A stretch of 41,424 bases of DNA from Flavobacteriales bacterium UBA7443. Lineage in GTDB: Bacteria > Bacteroidota > Bacteroidia > Flavobacteriales_D > Sanyastnellaceae. Each line of letters opens with the position of its first letter. The first letter of the stretch is position 1. Positions 33,103-41,392 of the stretch are shown in pieces. The translations under genes were made by a program, and so were the position numbers. Location: assembly GCA_002477505.1 (NCBI GenBank), contig DLQB01000047.1, positions 318-41,741 on the forward strand, given 5' to 3'. The notes beneath the pieces were generated by a model, which saw only the letters and a program-made list of their open reading frames with translations, was not told where the DNA came from and made no database searches.

Positions 33103-34512
33103 TTAGCGCACACGGATTGATGTCTTTTCACCGCTGCAAGGACACCCTGGAATGGAAGGGATGGTGATTTCATCGCCAACACTTTTTCCAACGGTGAAGA
33201 TCTCTTCTACACTGGGAAATTGCTTGCTATTGCTGTTGAGCTTTTTCCGTGCTTTCGCAGCCGTTTCTTCATTGCCTTTGTTCACCGCTCGCTGGTAGTA
33301 GTCACACGCACGTAGGTACGCCAGACGGCTTCCCAATGCTCCGTCGTTGCAATTGGAAGCAGCACCTGCGATGGCATCGCCGATCAACATTAGGGCATCA
33401 GCACTTTCGCTATTGATAGCGAGCACTCGTTGCGCGTAATTTCGTGCGGTGGACGTTTTGCCCAAAAAGGAGGCAATCTTCCCTGTTTTTAAGAGATACA
33501 TTTCCTTTTCGGCGCAATCCCCGCAGAGCTCTACTGCCTGCTCCATATAGCGCAACGCCTCTTCGAAATTTTCAACATTTGCTTGCTCACCACCAATGGC
33601 AAATGCGGAGGGGTGACTGGGCTCTTGAGCATGCACGGCTTCCGCCACAGGCAGATACAGGTCATTGTCAGTGCAGTCTTTCTGATTCAGCAAACGCAGG
33701 ACCTTCTTCTTGAGTTCAAAATTGGCCGTATCCACAGCGATTTTTTCACTCAAAACAGGCACCATGTCTTCGCATTGTGCAATGGCGATAAAAACCTTGT
33801 CAATGTTGGACTTTGCCTTTTCGTATTTCTCTGCATCCTCGGCATTTTCCTTCGCTTTGGCAGCAGCTACCCCGGTTTCGATGTGACCGATGAGCATGAG
33901 GTATTCCGTGAGCATCTCGCCCAATCTTTCCCGTGCCGCGAGGTCATCTTCCATGGCCTTCATGGCATAGAATGAGGTGACGTAGTAGGTGCTCAATGCT
34001 TTCGACCAGAGCGCGGCAGGGATTCCCGCGGTGATAGCGGAATCAGAACCCAGGCATTCAATGCTTTCTTTTAAGAGCGCTGTAGCTTCCGCCGACCCGG
34101 GTTTTTTGAAGATTTTGTACTGGTCCATTCCCTTTTGAGCCAGCACCATGCAATCGTTTTTTGGGTACTTTTTAGTCGCAGGGAAAAGCTCCATCCGCTG
34201 ATCATACAACAAGAAAATGCTGTCTGTGATGGAAGCTCTTCGGGCCTCATCTTCCGTCTTCTTCAACTGATTATTGAGGAATGTTACTCCATCGCGCAGA
34301 ATGTTTTCGGTAGCCGTTAGCGGGCATACGTCGCAAGCTTTTTTCCATTGGATGTAAGCTTCGTCATAATTCTTCTGCTTTTTGTAACTGCGGTAAACGC
34401 TAATGGCCTCTTTGCACAGCAATTGTTGTTCGTCCGTTTCGCCGTAACGGTCTTGACCAAATGAGGCCAATGGCAGCATCAGTGCTGCGAGGATAATGGT
34501 AACGAGTCTCAT
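33103..34512 (-). CDS. Exported TPR-repeat protein
   Basis: The 469-residue protein has a signal peptide (1-20, ending ASFGQ), no lipobox and no later membrane segment, so it should be periplasmic. It is mostly helical with TPR-like units, clearest at KNYDEAYIQWKKACDVCP (about 47-64), ENFEEALRYMEQAVELCGDC (about 310), and KTSTARNYAQRVLAINSES. Several cysteines come in pairs (DVCP, CGDC, PGCPCSG). It lies between the barrel protein and lptC in a tight run (17 and 18 bp gaps). This placement suggests a role in outer-membrane assembly or LPS transport, but I cannot name a function. Confidence 0.75.
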   Translation of the reverse strand: MRLVTIILAALMLPLASFGQDRYGETDEQQLLCKEAISVYRSYKKQKNYDEAYIQWKKACDVCPLTATENILRDGVTFLNNQLKKTEDEARRASITDSIFLLYDQRMELFPATKKYPKNDCMVLAQKGMDQYKIFKKPGSAEATALLKESIECLGSDSAITAGIPAALWSKALSTYYVTSFYAMKAMEDDLAARERLGEMLTEYLMLIGHIETGVAAAKAKENAEDAEKYEKAKSNIDKVFIAIAQCEDMVPVLSEKIAVDTANFELKKKVLRLLNQKDCTDNDLYLPVAEAVHAQEPSHPSAFAIGGEQANVENFEEALRYMEQAVELCGDCAEKEMYLLKTGKIASFLGKTSTARNYAQRVLAINSESADALMLIGDAIAGAASNCNDGALGSRLAYLRACDYYQRAVNKGNEETAAKARKKLNSNSKQFPSVEEIFTVGKSVGDEITIPSIPGCPCSGEKTSIRVR

Positions 34513-34529
34513 AGTATTTCTTGTCTATC

Positions 34530-35966
34530 TCAGTCATATAATCGAGGAACGAGCCAATTGTTCTTGAAGAATGGCATCAAGGACACGCCCAGATTGAAGC
34601 GGTAGATGCGTTCTTCATAATTGCTGTTCTCTGCTGAGCGTGTTCCAAATTCCATGCCGAAATGGATTCGGCTCAATGAACGACTTCCCACGAGTGGAAT
34701 GGTTGCGCCTGCCGAGGCGGTTTGATACGCAATGGGTGCTGCGTCAATTGAGAAGGGCTGGTTGCCCGACGCAAGGCCAAAGCGGTAACTGGCCTTTCCC
34801 CACGTGGGATGACGTTGCTCAGAACGGCCAAGGTTGAATTGGAATCCCAACCGTAACGCTTCCGCATTGTCCCAGTTCACGCCGTCAGAAAGGAGTTCTT
34901 CTGACATTTCATCCGCCACCTCGCTCCAGGCCGTTGTTGAATATTCGATGCCGGCGGACCAACGCATACCGTCTGCCCGGTCGTAATGCAGGCTGATGCC
35001 TGCATTCGACGATCGTGGCATCCGTCCAGCGAACGCGGTTAACGAGGAGAAATACGTGGTGTCCAAATTAACAGCGATGCCGCCCAAGGTCTGTGTGGTT
35101 TCATCCAATCGACTGATGTCACTGCTCAATTTGGCCTCAGGGGTGAATACACCACCGATTCGCAGCGCCAAGCTATTCTCAAAATCCCGGTTTTTGTTGT
35201 ACCGAACCCGAATCAACTGGTCAAGAATCAAGCCGATGTCGGTTGAGATGCTGCGGTGCTGTGCCGTAAAGTTGGCGCGGTGATCAAGAAATGTTGGGTC
35301 GATAATGTCCATCGTCGACGATCGCCGCACTTGACCAAAGAGGTATTGCGTTTGAATCCCCATGTGCAACGATCGATTGCTTACTCGGATGCTGTCCGAA
35401 TCTCCGGCAGCGACCATTCGTGACGCCCGAAAAACGCGCGCCCAGCCCACGTTGGCGTTGCTCAATCCGCCTTCGCCATTGTAACGCTCTTGAACGACCC
35501 CGATGCCTTCGATGTCATTGTTGCGGGTGATGGCATATCCTGAATTGCTATAACTCGATGCGCCCAGGATCAGAGCATTCTTTCCGTTTTTCCGCTTTAC
35601 TACGATGCCCATGGGCCCCGCAGATCCAAAAGTCGCGCTGGCTTCATTGTCTTCCCCTTGACGCATGGATAAATTGCTCATCATTCCCGACCCCTGGAGG
35701 GTGGTTTGCGTGAGAAAAGTAGCGGAAGCCGGATTGCCCGGATTGAATTGATAGGCATTGGCCATGGCCGTTTCCATGCCTGCTAACCCCGTGGCAACGG
35801 GCGTGTTCATTTGATTGATTAGACCAAATCCAAAGCGCGAATAAGGAGAAAATTCGCTTTGCTGTGAAAATGCATTCAGTTGCATCAGGAGAGCCAAACT
35901 CAGGAGCATGAGACCCGCAATGTTTGGAGTCCAAGCGGCCTTGCGCAGAATGCGCGTGCTCCACAT
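34530..35966 (-). CDS. Outer-membrane beta-barrel protein, FadL-like in outline
   Basis: The 478-residue product has a signal peptide (hydrophobic LMLLSLALLMQLNA, ending AFSQ) followed by SPYSRFGFGLINQ and ATGLAGMETAMANAYQFNPGNPAS, a start that resembles FadL/PorV-type barrels (the conserved N-P-G/N-P-A region). The rest is amphipathic strands with aromatic ends. Specific substrate is unknown. An ATG at 36008 would overlap coaX by 23 bp; the ATG at 35966, 19 bp after the coaX stop, gives a better signal peptide and is chosen. It sits in the coaX-barrel-TPR-lptC run that I recall as conserved in Bacteroidota. Confidence 0.72.
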   Translation of the reverse strand: MWSTRILRKAAWTPNIAGLMLLSLALLMQLNAFSQQSEFSPYSRFGFGLINQMNTPVATGLAGMETAMANAYQFNPGNPASATFLTQTTLQGSGMMSNLSMRQGEDNEASATFGSAGPMGIVVKRKNGKNALILGASSYSNSGYAITRNNDIEGIGVVQERYNGEGGLSNANVGWARVFRASRMVAAGDSDSIRVSNRSLHMGIQTQYLFGQVRRSSTMDIIDPTFLDHRANFTAQHRSISTDIGLILDQLIRVRYNKNRDFENSLALRIGGVFTPEAKLSSDISRLDETTQTLGGIAVNLDTTYFSSLTAFAGRMPRSSNAGISLHYDRADGMRWSAGIEYSTTAWSEVADEMSEELLSDGVNWDNAEALRLGFQFNLGRSEQRHPTWGKASYRFGLASGNQPFSIDAAPIAYQTASAGATIPLVGSRSLSRIHFGMEFGTRSAENSNYEERIYRFNLGVSLMPFFKNNWLVPRLYD

Positions 35967-35985
35967 GTTGGTCACGCTACAGGGA

Positions 35986-36765
35986 TTAGTGCTTTTGGAC
36001 AAGGTCATTGAGAATTAGGTGAAATCCTTTCCAAGTGAGGTTTGGGTCGGCAAAAATGGGGCATGGAGTGCGGAGTTCCAAGCATTCCGCGTCTCCACCG
36101 GTCAAGGCAACGCGAAAAGTCCCGAATTCGTTGTGGAAGGCTTCAACTCTTTCTTGCAATTCGGCATTGGCACCTCCAATTGCGCCTGCGAGCAGGGCTT
36201 CAATGGTGTTAAGACCAAGGTGAAGGCCAACGCCTTCCGTTGCCAACTCGCGCCAGTTTTCAGGGTACGGTAGGTTCGCGGTACCTGCATACATGGATCG
36301 GAGTCGCAAATCAATCCCCGGTGCAATCGACCCGCCCATGAATTCACCGGATTCAATCCAATCTGCCGTGATGCAAGTCCCCGCATCGATGATCAACCAA
36401 TTCGAATCGGCATCTTCCGCGGTGACTGCGCGTGCGTTTGCGGCACGATCGAGCCCGAGGGTTTCGATGGATTCGTAAGCAGTTTCAAGCGCCAGTGTCG
36501 CGGCATTTTCCAAATGAAACACCCGCTGTGTTCCGGATTTGTCGTGCCTGTTTTGAGTGCACCAGTCGCTCCAAAATGCATTCAATTCACCGGAGGCAGC
36601 AACCAGCGCATGGGCAGGCAATTGGTCATCATTTGCTGATTGTATTGCGTGTCGCTCTGCATCATCATCCGATATGACTCCCACGAGGGAGTCACCGTCG
36701 AATACCACAAGTTTCGTTCGAGTGTTGCCCGCATCTACAATCCAGTGTTCACTGTTGCTGCTCAT
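35986..36765 (-). CDS. coaX: Type III pantothenate kinase
   Basis: CoaX phosphorylates pantothenate with ATP in the first step of coenzyme A synthesis. The 259-residue protein shows the ASKHA-fold phosphate-binding motifs: DAGNTRTK at 11-18, LGLDRAANA at about 103-111, IIDAGTCITAD at 125-135 and GGSIAPG at 144-150, followed by GLNTIEALLAGAIGG and TGGDAE. The length matches the family. The ATG at 36765 overlaps the gldD stop (ATGA), supporting this start over an in-frame ATG four codons upstream. The enzyme has no obvious functional tie to its envelope neighbours. Confidence 0.95.
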   Translation of the reverse strand: MSSNSEHWIVDAGNTRTKLVVFDGDSLVGVISDDDAERHAIQSANDDQLPAHALVAASGELNAFWSDWCTQNRHDKSGTQRVFHLENAATLALETAYESIETLGLDRAANARAVTAEDADSNWLIIDAGTCITADWIESGEFMGGSIAPGIDLRLRSMYAGTANLPYPENWRELATEGVGLHLGLNTIEALLAGAIGGANAELQERVEAFHNEFGTFRVALTGGDAECLELRTPCPIFADPNLTWKGFHLILNDLVQKH

Positions 36766-37364
36766 GAAGCCTCCCATTTCAGTGTTTCAATCAAATGCAC
36801 AACGTCCTTGGTTACGTGTTCCAATGCCGGAGCAATGCTATCGGGATTGGGCACATGAAGAAAGTAAAGTGAACCTCTGAGAAAGTGATTGGTGCTATCG
36901 GTTGCGACGAATTGCAACGGAGTGGCCACAGGACCGGAAAGTTCATAGAACAGGCCGCTGACGTTGTTTTCTGGGAAATCAAAACGTTGAGCGGCAATTC
37001 CCGTGGCTTTGGCTTCATGTGCAAAAACCATCTTGTGTCCGTCTTCCATCATTCCTTGCAAGTGGCTTTCCGACTGCAATGGGATGTAACTGCAGTGAAC
37101 CTTTGCCCTGAGATGTGGGATGGAAACGTTGAACCAACAGTCCTCTTTCGATTGTCCTTGAACGACCAATTCGATCTTCGCATAGTGCGGAACATCAAAC
37201 GCAGGCCCACATGGATGGCTGTAGGGTTGGTAGGCGGGTTCTGGAATTGCAATGCGGTGGTAGCCTCGTGGCTTGGGCACGGGAGCATCGCGGCATGAAG
37301 ACACAGAAATCAGTGCCAATGACGCCACCGTAACGATGCGCTTAAAGCGTGATTCAATCCACAT
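36762..37364 (-). CDS. gldD: Gliding motility lipoprotein GldD
   Basis: GldD is an envelope lipoprotein needed for gliding and, in flavobacteria, associated with type IX secretion. The 200-residue product has a lipoprotein signal peptide (LALISVSSC, Cys24), then the family start PVPKPRGYHRIAIPEPAY and conserved PLQSESHLQGMMEDGHKMVFAHE and PNPDSIAPALEHVTKDVVHLIETL. Its ATG overlaps the gldE stop by 11 bp, and its stop overlaps the coaX start, so all three are coupled. Adjacent gldE is the usual partner. GldD is also found in non-gliding Bacteroidota, so motility of the host cannot be assumed. Confidence 0.92.
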   Translation of the reverse strand: MWIESRFKRIVTVASLALISVSSCRDAPVPKPRGYHRIAIPEPAYQPYSHPCGPAFDVPHYAKIELVVQGQSKEDCWFNVSIPHLRAKVHCSYIPLQSESHLQGMMEDGHKMVFAHEAKATGIAAQRFDFPENNVSGLFYELSGPVATPLQFVATDSTNHFLRGSLYFLHVPNPDSIAPALEHVTKDVVHLIETLKWEAS

Positions 37365-38712
37365 AGCCTCCTTCTTGATTTGGCAATGTCAATTTGATCC
37401 GGAGCAATTTTCGCGGTGTCGCAGCGTCAATTTTCAATTCGACGCCATCGAAAGCAATGCTTTCACCACTGCGCAGGATTCTTCCGGCCTGTTCGGTTAC
37501 AAAGCCTCCAAGGGTGTCGCTCTCACCCTTGGCCGACTCCCAAGACTCATCCTCCAAGCCCATGATGCGATAGACATCGATCAAGGCAGTTTTGGCTTCG
37601 ATGATGAAGGTGCGATCGTCGAGTCGGGAATAGGCAATTTCCTCGGCGTCAAACTCGTCTGAAATTTCTCCGACGATTTCTTCCATGATGTCCTCGAGCG
37701 TAATGATTCCACTGGTTCCGCCGTACTCATCCACTACAATTGCGATGTGTGTTTTCCGTTCTTGGAATTCACGCATGAGGTCGTCGATTTTCTTGTTTTC
37801 AGGAACGAAATACACGGGCCGAATCAATGGTAGCCACGTAACTTCTTTGTCCTGCAGATGAGGCAATAAATCCTTGGTGTGCAAAACGCCTTTGATCTCA
37901 TCTTGTGAGCCATTGTGCACCGGTATGCGCGAGAATCCCGACTCAATGATTTGGGCCTTCAACTGTTCCCACGTTTCTTCGGAGGAAATGGATTCCATGT
38001 CCGTGCGAGCGGTCATCACTTGCTTCGCATCTTTCGATCCCAAAGCGACGATGCCTTCGAGGATTCGTTGTTCTTCATCGCTCCGTTCGTGATCGGCGGT
38101 CAAATGAAGGGCTTGTTCCAAGTCTTCGACCGAGAGGTCGGCAGCAGGCACCTCAACGCGTTTTCCAATCCAAGCACCAAGGCGAACCAGCGGCTTCCAA
38201 ATGGGTGAGATGAGTCGCCGGGCGACGAGAAGTGGACCGGCCATCAATTGCGCAAACTGAAGTCGGTTGTTGGTGGCGTAAACTTTCGGAATGACCTCGC
38301 CAAAGAGCAGAATCACAAAGGTGACGACGCCCACATGAACCGTCCAATACACCCAAGATTCGATGGATTCTGAGGGCAACATCCGTTCCACAATCAAGGT
38401 CGAGATGAGAATGATGATGATGTTCACCAGGTTGTTGAGCACAAGAATCGTGGCAAGCAGGTGGCGCGGCGCTCGATCGGAGTCAGGACGTTGCAATAAT
38501 TCCAATGCCCGCGAAGCTGCAGCAGAACTGTTGTTGTTCTTTCGATTCTCCAACTCCTCAATGTCGGCGGGTGTCAGGCTGAAAAATGCAACCTCTGAAC
38601 CGGAAACGAGAGCGCTGGCGATTAAGAGCAATGCAATGCAAATGGAAGGGATTATGCCCCCACTTTGTCCGAGCTCAATAGCAAGCAATAAGGCAAGAAT
38701 TGATGAATTCAA
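37354..38712 (-). CDS. gldE: Gliding motility-associated CNNM/CBS protein GldE
   Basis: GldE is the CNNM/CorC-family partner gene of gldD in flavobacteria. The 452-residue protein has a CNNM membrane domain (ALVSGSEVAFFSLTPADI near residue 35; ATILVLNNLVNIIIILIS near 86; LFGEVIPKVYA near 137), a CBS pair (about 230-355, HIAIVVDEYGGTSGIITLEDIMEEIVG) and a C-terminal CorC_HlyC domain. The only start near the expected N-terminus is a TTG at 38712; no ATG is available upstream before an in-frame stop. That TTG overlaps the stop of a 14-codon ORF starting at the ssb stop (see findings). gldD overlaps its 3' end by 11 bp. Confidence 0.9.
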   Translation of the reverse strand: MNSSILALLLAIELGQSGGIIPSICIALLLIASALVSGSEVAFFSLTPADIEELENRKNNNSSAAASRALELLQRPDSDRAPRHLLATILVLNNLVNIIIILISTLIVERMLPSESIESWVYWTVHVGVVTFVILLFGEVIPKVYATNNRLQFAQLMAGPLLVARRLISPIWKPLVRLGAWIGKRVEVPAADLSVEDLEQALHLTADHERSDEEQRILEGIVALGSKDAKQVMTARTDMESISSEETWEQLKAQIIESGFSRIPVHNGSQDEIKGVLHTKDLLPHLQDKEVTWLPLIRPVYFVPENKKIDDLMREFQERKTHIAIVVDEYGGTSGIITLEDIMEEIVGEISDEFDAEEIAYSRLDDRTFIIEAKTALIDVYRIMGLEDESWESAKGESDTLGGFVTEQAGRILRSGESIAFDGVELKIDAATPRKLLRIKLTLPNQEGGYVD

Positions 38713-38753
38713 GGGCGTAGTTTCCGTTCAACAATGCCGTCTAATGTCCGCAT
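38709..38753 (-). CDS. 14-codon ORF bridging ssb and gldE
   Basis: An ATG overlaps the ssb stop (TAATG) and the ORF runs for 14 codons (MRTLDGIVERKLRP) to a TGA that overlaps the gldE start (TTGA). It fills almost the whole 40-bp gap. This could be a coupling leader peptide, or chance. There is no homology evidence. Confidence 0.2.
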   Translation of the reverse strand: MRTLDGIVERKLRP

Positions 38754-39247
38754 TAAAATGGCAGATCGTCCGCGCTTGGTGCCGCTGCAGCAACCGCCTC
38801 TGGCGCAGACGCTTGGCCTTCGTTTCGATCGTCGACCGAAGGGTTCTCGGCAGATTGCGTCGGAGAAGTTGCTGTGCGTGATGCCGCACCGCTGTTTCCT
38901 CCCGCATTGGTCCCGGGACGATCCAATAGTTGCATCACATCCGCAACCACTTCTGTGGTGTAACGTTTCTGTCCTTGCGGGTCTTCCCAAGAACGGGTTT
39001 TGATTTTCCCTTCAATGAATACTTGCGAACCCTTCTTCAAGTATTTCTCAGCAGTTTCTGCCATGCCACGCCAGATGACAATGTTGTGCCATTCTGTCTG
39101 CGTGATTCGCTCTCCGGAATTTCGGTCTTTGTACGTCTCGGACGTCGCCATTGGAAACGAACATACTGCCACTCCGTTGGGGGTGTAGCGCATTTCAGGA
39201 TCCTTTCCCAGGTTCCCTACGAGGATTGCTTTGTTTACTCCAGCCAT
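38753..39247 (-). CDS. ssb: Single-stranded DNA-binding protein
   Basis: SSB coats single-stranded DNA and recruits repair and replication proteins. The 164-residue protein has the OB-fold core (MAGVNKAILVGNLGKDPEMRY, TEWHNIVIWRGMAETAEKYLKKG, VFIEGKIKTRSWEDPQGQKRYTTEVVA), a Gly/Ser/Ala-rich linker (about 112-155), and the acidic recruiting tip DDLPF at the C-terminus. It follows mutY after 24 bp, with a perfect -7 box TACTTTTG only 4 bases before the ATG, and precedes gldE. The mutY-ssb-gldE-gldD order is one I recall from flavobacteria. Confidence 0.96.
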   Translation of the reverse strand: MAGVNKAILVGNLGKDPEMRYTPNGVAVCSFPMATSETYKDRNSGERITQTEWHNIVIWRGMAETAEKYLKKGSQVFIEGKIKTRSWEDPQGQKRYTTEVVADVMQLLDRPGTNAGGNSGAASRTATSPTQSAENPSVDDRNEGQASAPEAVAAAAPSADDLPF

Positions 39248-39251
39248 GTCT

Positions 39252-39259
39252 CAAAAGTA
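39252..39259 (-). promoter_or_regulatory. ssb: -7 box TACTTTTG, 4 nt before ssb ATG
   Basis: Exact TAnnTTTG in the 24-bp mutY-ssb gap; the four bases AGAC precede the ATG. No -33 TTG at normal spacing. Confidence 0.42.
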
Positions 39260-39271
39260 AGCCAACGACGC

Positions 39272-40393
39272 TTAGGATAACCTCGTGGACTGCATGGATT
39301 TCTCCAACTCATCCCAATTTTTTTCGATGGCGCGAGGAATCGGCAGTTTTTGGGCTTCTGACCATGTCAACCATTGGCCGTTCTCTTCAGAAAATGCTGT
39401 TTCAGCTTGCCAAATGTGAAAGTACACGTTTAGTTTTCGATGACTCAGAATGTGCTCAAATGCCTCCCCCATTTGACCTAAATGACGAAGCGATTTGGTA
39501 GATGAGATAGGCGGTTGCTGAAGTTTCAGAGTTGCCGTTTGGGAAGTTTCCTCCCAAGTTGAAGGGAATTCCCAGAGCTCGCCCCAAATTCCGTCGCTGG
39601 GGCGCTGCCGCATGAGGACCAATTCTCCGCTGACGACGACATGGAAAGTCAATGCAACCTGCTTGACTTTGGTTTTTCCGGCCTTCACGGGCAATGGTGG
39701 CGTTTGGCCAGGGATGGTGCATCGGCTGCGGCAAGTGTCGTGGATCGGACACGCCTCACACGAGGGCGATTTCGGTGTGCAAACCAGTGCTCCCAATTCC
39801 ATGACTGCCTGGTTGTGCATTCCGGGGTCTTTGGTGTTCAGAAAAGCTTGCGCCAACGCTTCGATCGGCTTTCTGCCCGCGGGTTTATCGATTGGCTCCG
39901 CTATTCCGGCCCATCGGCTGATTACGCGGAGCGCATTGCCATCCACGGCTGCAGTGGAATCTCCAAAACAAATGGAAGCAATGGCCGCAGCGGTGTACGG
40001 ACCAACGCCCGGAAGTGCCTGCCAGTCTTTTGCGGTTTTTGGGAATTCAAGCTTCCATTCATGGGCAACCACTTGTGCGGCTTTATGCAAATTCCGCGCT
40101 CTGCTGTAGTAACCAAGGCCTTGCCAAGCTTTCATGATTTCCTCTGAATTCGCAGCGGCCAAGGCTTCAAAATTTGGCCATTTGGAGAGGAAGGAATTCC
40201 AGTAACGCGTGCCCTGCTCGATACGTGTTTGTTGCATGATAATCTCGCACAACCAGGTCGCATAAGGCCGAGGAGATTCACGCCAAGGAAGGGGGCGTTG
40301 ATTCGAAATGAACCAACTTTTGAGTTGTTCCCGGGCGTGGATGATTTCGTGTTTCGTGAAAATCTCGAAATTCTGCGCCATTATCCTGTTCAT
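39272..40393 (-). CDS. mutY: A/G-specific adenine DNA glycosylase MutY
   Basis: MutY removes adenine mispaired with 8-oxoguanine. The 373-residue protein has the catalytic Glu50 (WLCEIIMQQT), helix-hairpin-helix LPGVGPYTAAAIAS (127-140) with Asp151 (AVDGNALRVISR), and an iron-sulfur cluster with Cys at 205, 212, 215 and 221 (C-X6-C-X2-C-X5-C). The C-terminal NUDIX-like 8-oxoG recognition domain (about 238-360) follows. An ATG at 40381 (Met5) is an alternative start. It is divergent from hup across 78 bp, and no clear -7 box was found for it. It heads the long leftward cluster. Confidence 0.96.
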   Translation of the reverse strand: MNRIMAQNFEIFTKHEIIHAREQLKSWFISNQRPLPWRESPRPYATWLCEIIMQQTRIEQGTRYWNSFLSKWPNFEALAAANSEEIMKAWQGLGYYSRARNLHKAAQVVAHEWKLEFPKTAKDWQALPGVGPYTAAAIASICFGDSTAAVDGNALRVISRWAGIAEPIDKPAGRKPIEALAQAFLNTKDPGMHNQAVMELGALVCTPKSPSCEACPIHDTCRSRCTIPGQTPPLPVKAGKTKVKQVALTFHVVVSGELVLMRQRPSDGIWGELWEFPSTWEETSQTATLKLQQPPISSTKSLRHLGQMGEAFEHILSHRKLNVYFHIWQAETAFSEENGQWLTWSEAQKLPIPRAIEKNWDELEKSMQSTRLS

Positions 40394-40410
40394 TTTAAAT
40401 TGAATAACCC

Positions 40411-40418
40411 TATTTTTG
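40411..40418 (+). promoter_or_regulatory. hup: -7 box TATTTTTG for hup
   Basis: Exact TAnnTTTG in the mutY/hup gap, 53 bases before the ATG. No TTG at ideal spacing; TTTT stands 14 bases upstream. Confidence 0.42.
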
Positions 40419-40471
40419 CACCCCTTTTCAGAGGATTTCGAAACATAAACGAGACAAACCTACTAAGCAAG

Positions 40472-40762
40472 ATGACCAAAGCGGATATTGTAAACCGGAT
40501 TGCCCAAGAAACCGGGATGGAGAAAATGGATGTGCAATCAACTGTGGAGGCGTTCATGCGCTCCGTGCGTGATTGCGTAGAAAGTGGAGAAAATGTTTAC
40601 CTGCGAGGTTTTGGAAGTTTTGTTGTGAAGACAAGGGCAGCCAAGACAGGCCGGAATATTCTCGCTAAGAAATCCATTCAAATTCCAGCACATAACATTC
40701 CTTCATTCAAGCCAGCGAAGGATTTCGTTGATAATGTGAAGGCGGGTGTCGCCGTCGACTAA
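40472..40762 (+). CDS. hup: HU/IHF-family DNA-binding protein
   Basis: This 96-residue nucleoid protein bends DNA as a dimer. The N-terminal helices MTKADIVNRIAQETGMEK and the arm region (LRGFGSFVVKTRAAKTGRN, then SIQIPAHNIPSFKPAKDF with the intercalating Pro) are standard. The ATG at 40472 is used, since the frame stays open far upstream, antisense to mutY, without HU similarity. Its stop is followed at once by a two-codon ORF and the TPR gene start (TAATGCCATGA), so the two are tightly linked. Confidence 0.95.
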   Translation: MTKADIVNRIAQETGMEKMDVQSTVEAFMRSVRDCVESGENVYLRGFGSFVVKTRAAKTGRNILAKKSIQIPAHNIPSFKPAKDFVDNVKAGVAVD

Positions 40763-40766
40763 TGCC

Positions 40767-41381
40767 ATGAGCCGCAGAACGGGACAAATCGCGACGATTG
40801 CATTGGGTTTGGGGCTGATTGGCTTCATCCTCTGGATGCCGAGAAAAGCCGAGTCAACTCAGGTTGTTCCGGCTACGGAGGCGGAGGGAGAATTGCCCAG
40901 CAATGCGGACCCTGTGGATTTGGCCGTGGAAAAGGTTTCTGGACCGAATCCAATGGAAGGCATTCTTGCTTTGCGAGCACTTGCGGAGGGAGACGAGCCC
41001 AACGTGGACGCCGTAGTTTGGTTGGGGATATTCGGAGTGCAATCGGGTCAACTCGACAAGGCACGCGAACGCTTTTCGGAAGCGTTGTCCTTGGAACCAA
41101 GTCATTCTGAGGCCACGTGGCAGCTGGCAATGCTGGACATGGAAGAGGGGGCGTACGACCGGGCCGTGGTCGGTTTTGAGACGGTCATGGATCAAGACTC
41201 GTCTTACGCCAATGGGTTGTTTTTCACGGCACGATGCTATGAGGCAATGGGGAAACTCGACGCTGCTCGCATTCGTTACCAGGAATACTTACCTTTCGCT
41301 CCTGACACGGTCATTGAGCAACGGGTATTAGACTTCATCACTAGATTAGACTCCGGCACATCAGCTGGAATTAACGAATAA
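40767..41381 (+). CDS. Membrane-anchored TPR protein
   Basis: The 204-residue protein has one N-terminal membrane helix (about 8-24, IATIALGLGLIGFILWMP) after a short basic start (MSRRTG), an acidic linker, and TPR-like repeats (DAVVWLGIFGVQSGQLDKARERF and SEATWQLAMLDMEEGAYDRAVVGFE, each split here only by name; then ANGLFFTARCYEAMGKLDAARI). It should face the periplasm. I recall TPR genes between hup and the ribonuclease G gene in flavobacteria, but no function is assigned. The ATG at 40767 is 4 bp after the hup stop. Confidence 0.8.
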   Translation: MSRRTGQIATIALGLGLIGFILWMPRKAESTQVVPATEAEGELPSNADPVDLAVEKVSGPNPMEGILALRALAEGDEPNVDAVVWLGIFGVQSGQLDKARERFSEALSLEPSHSEATWQLAMLDMEEGAYDRAVVGFETVMDQDSSYANGLFFTARCYEAMGKLDAARIRYQEYLPFAPDTVIEQRVLDFITRLDSGTSAGINE

Positions 41382-41392
41382 ATATACAAGAC

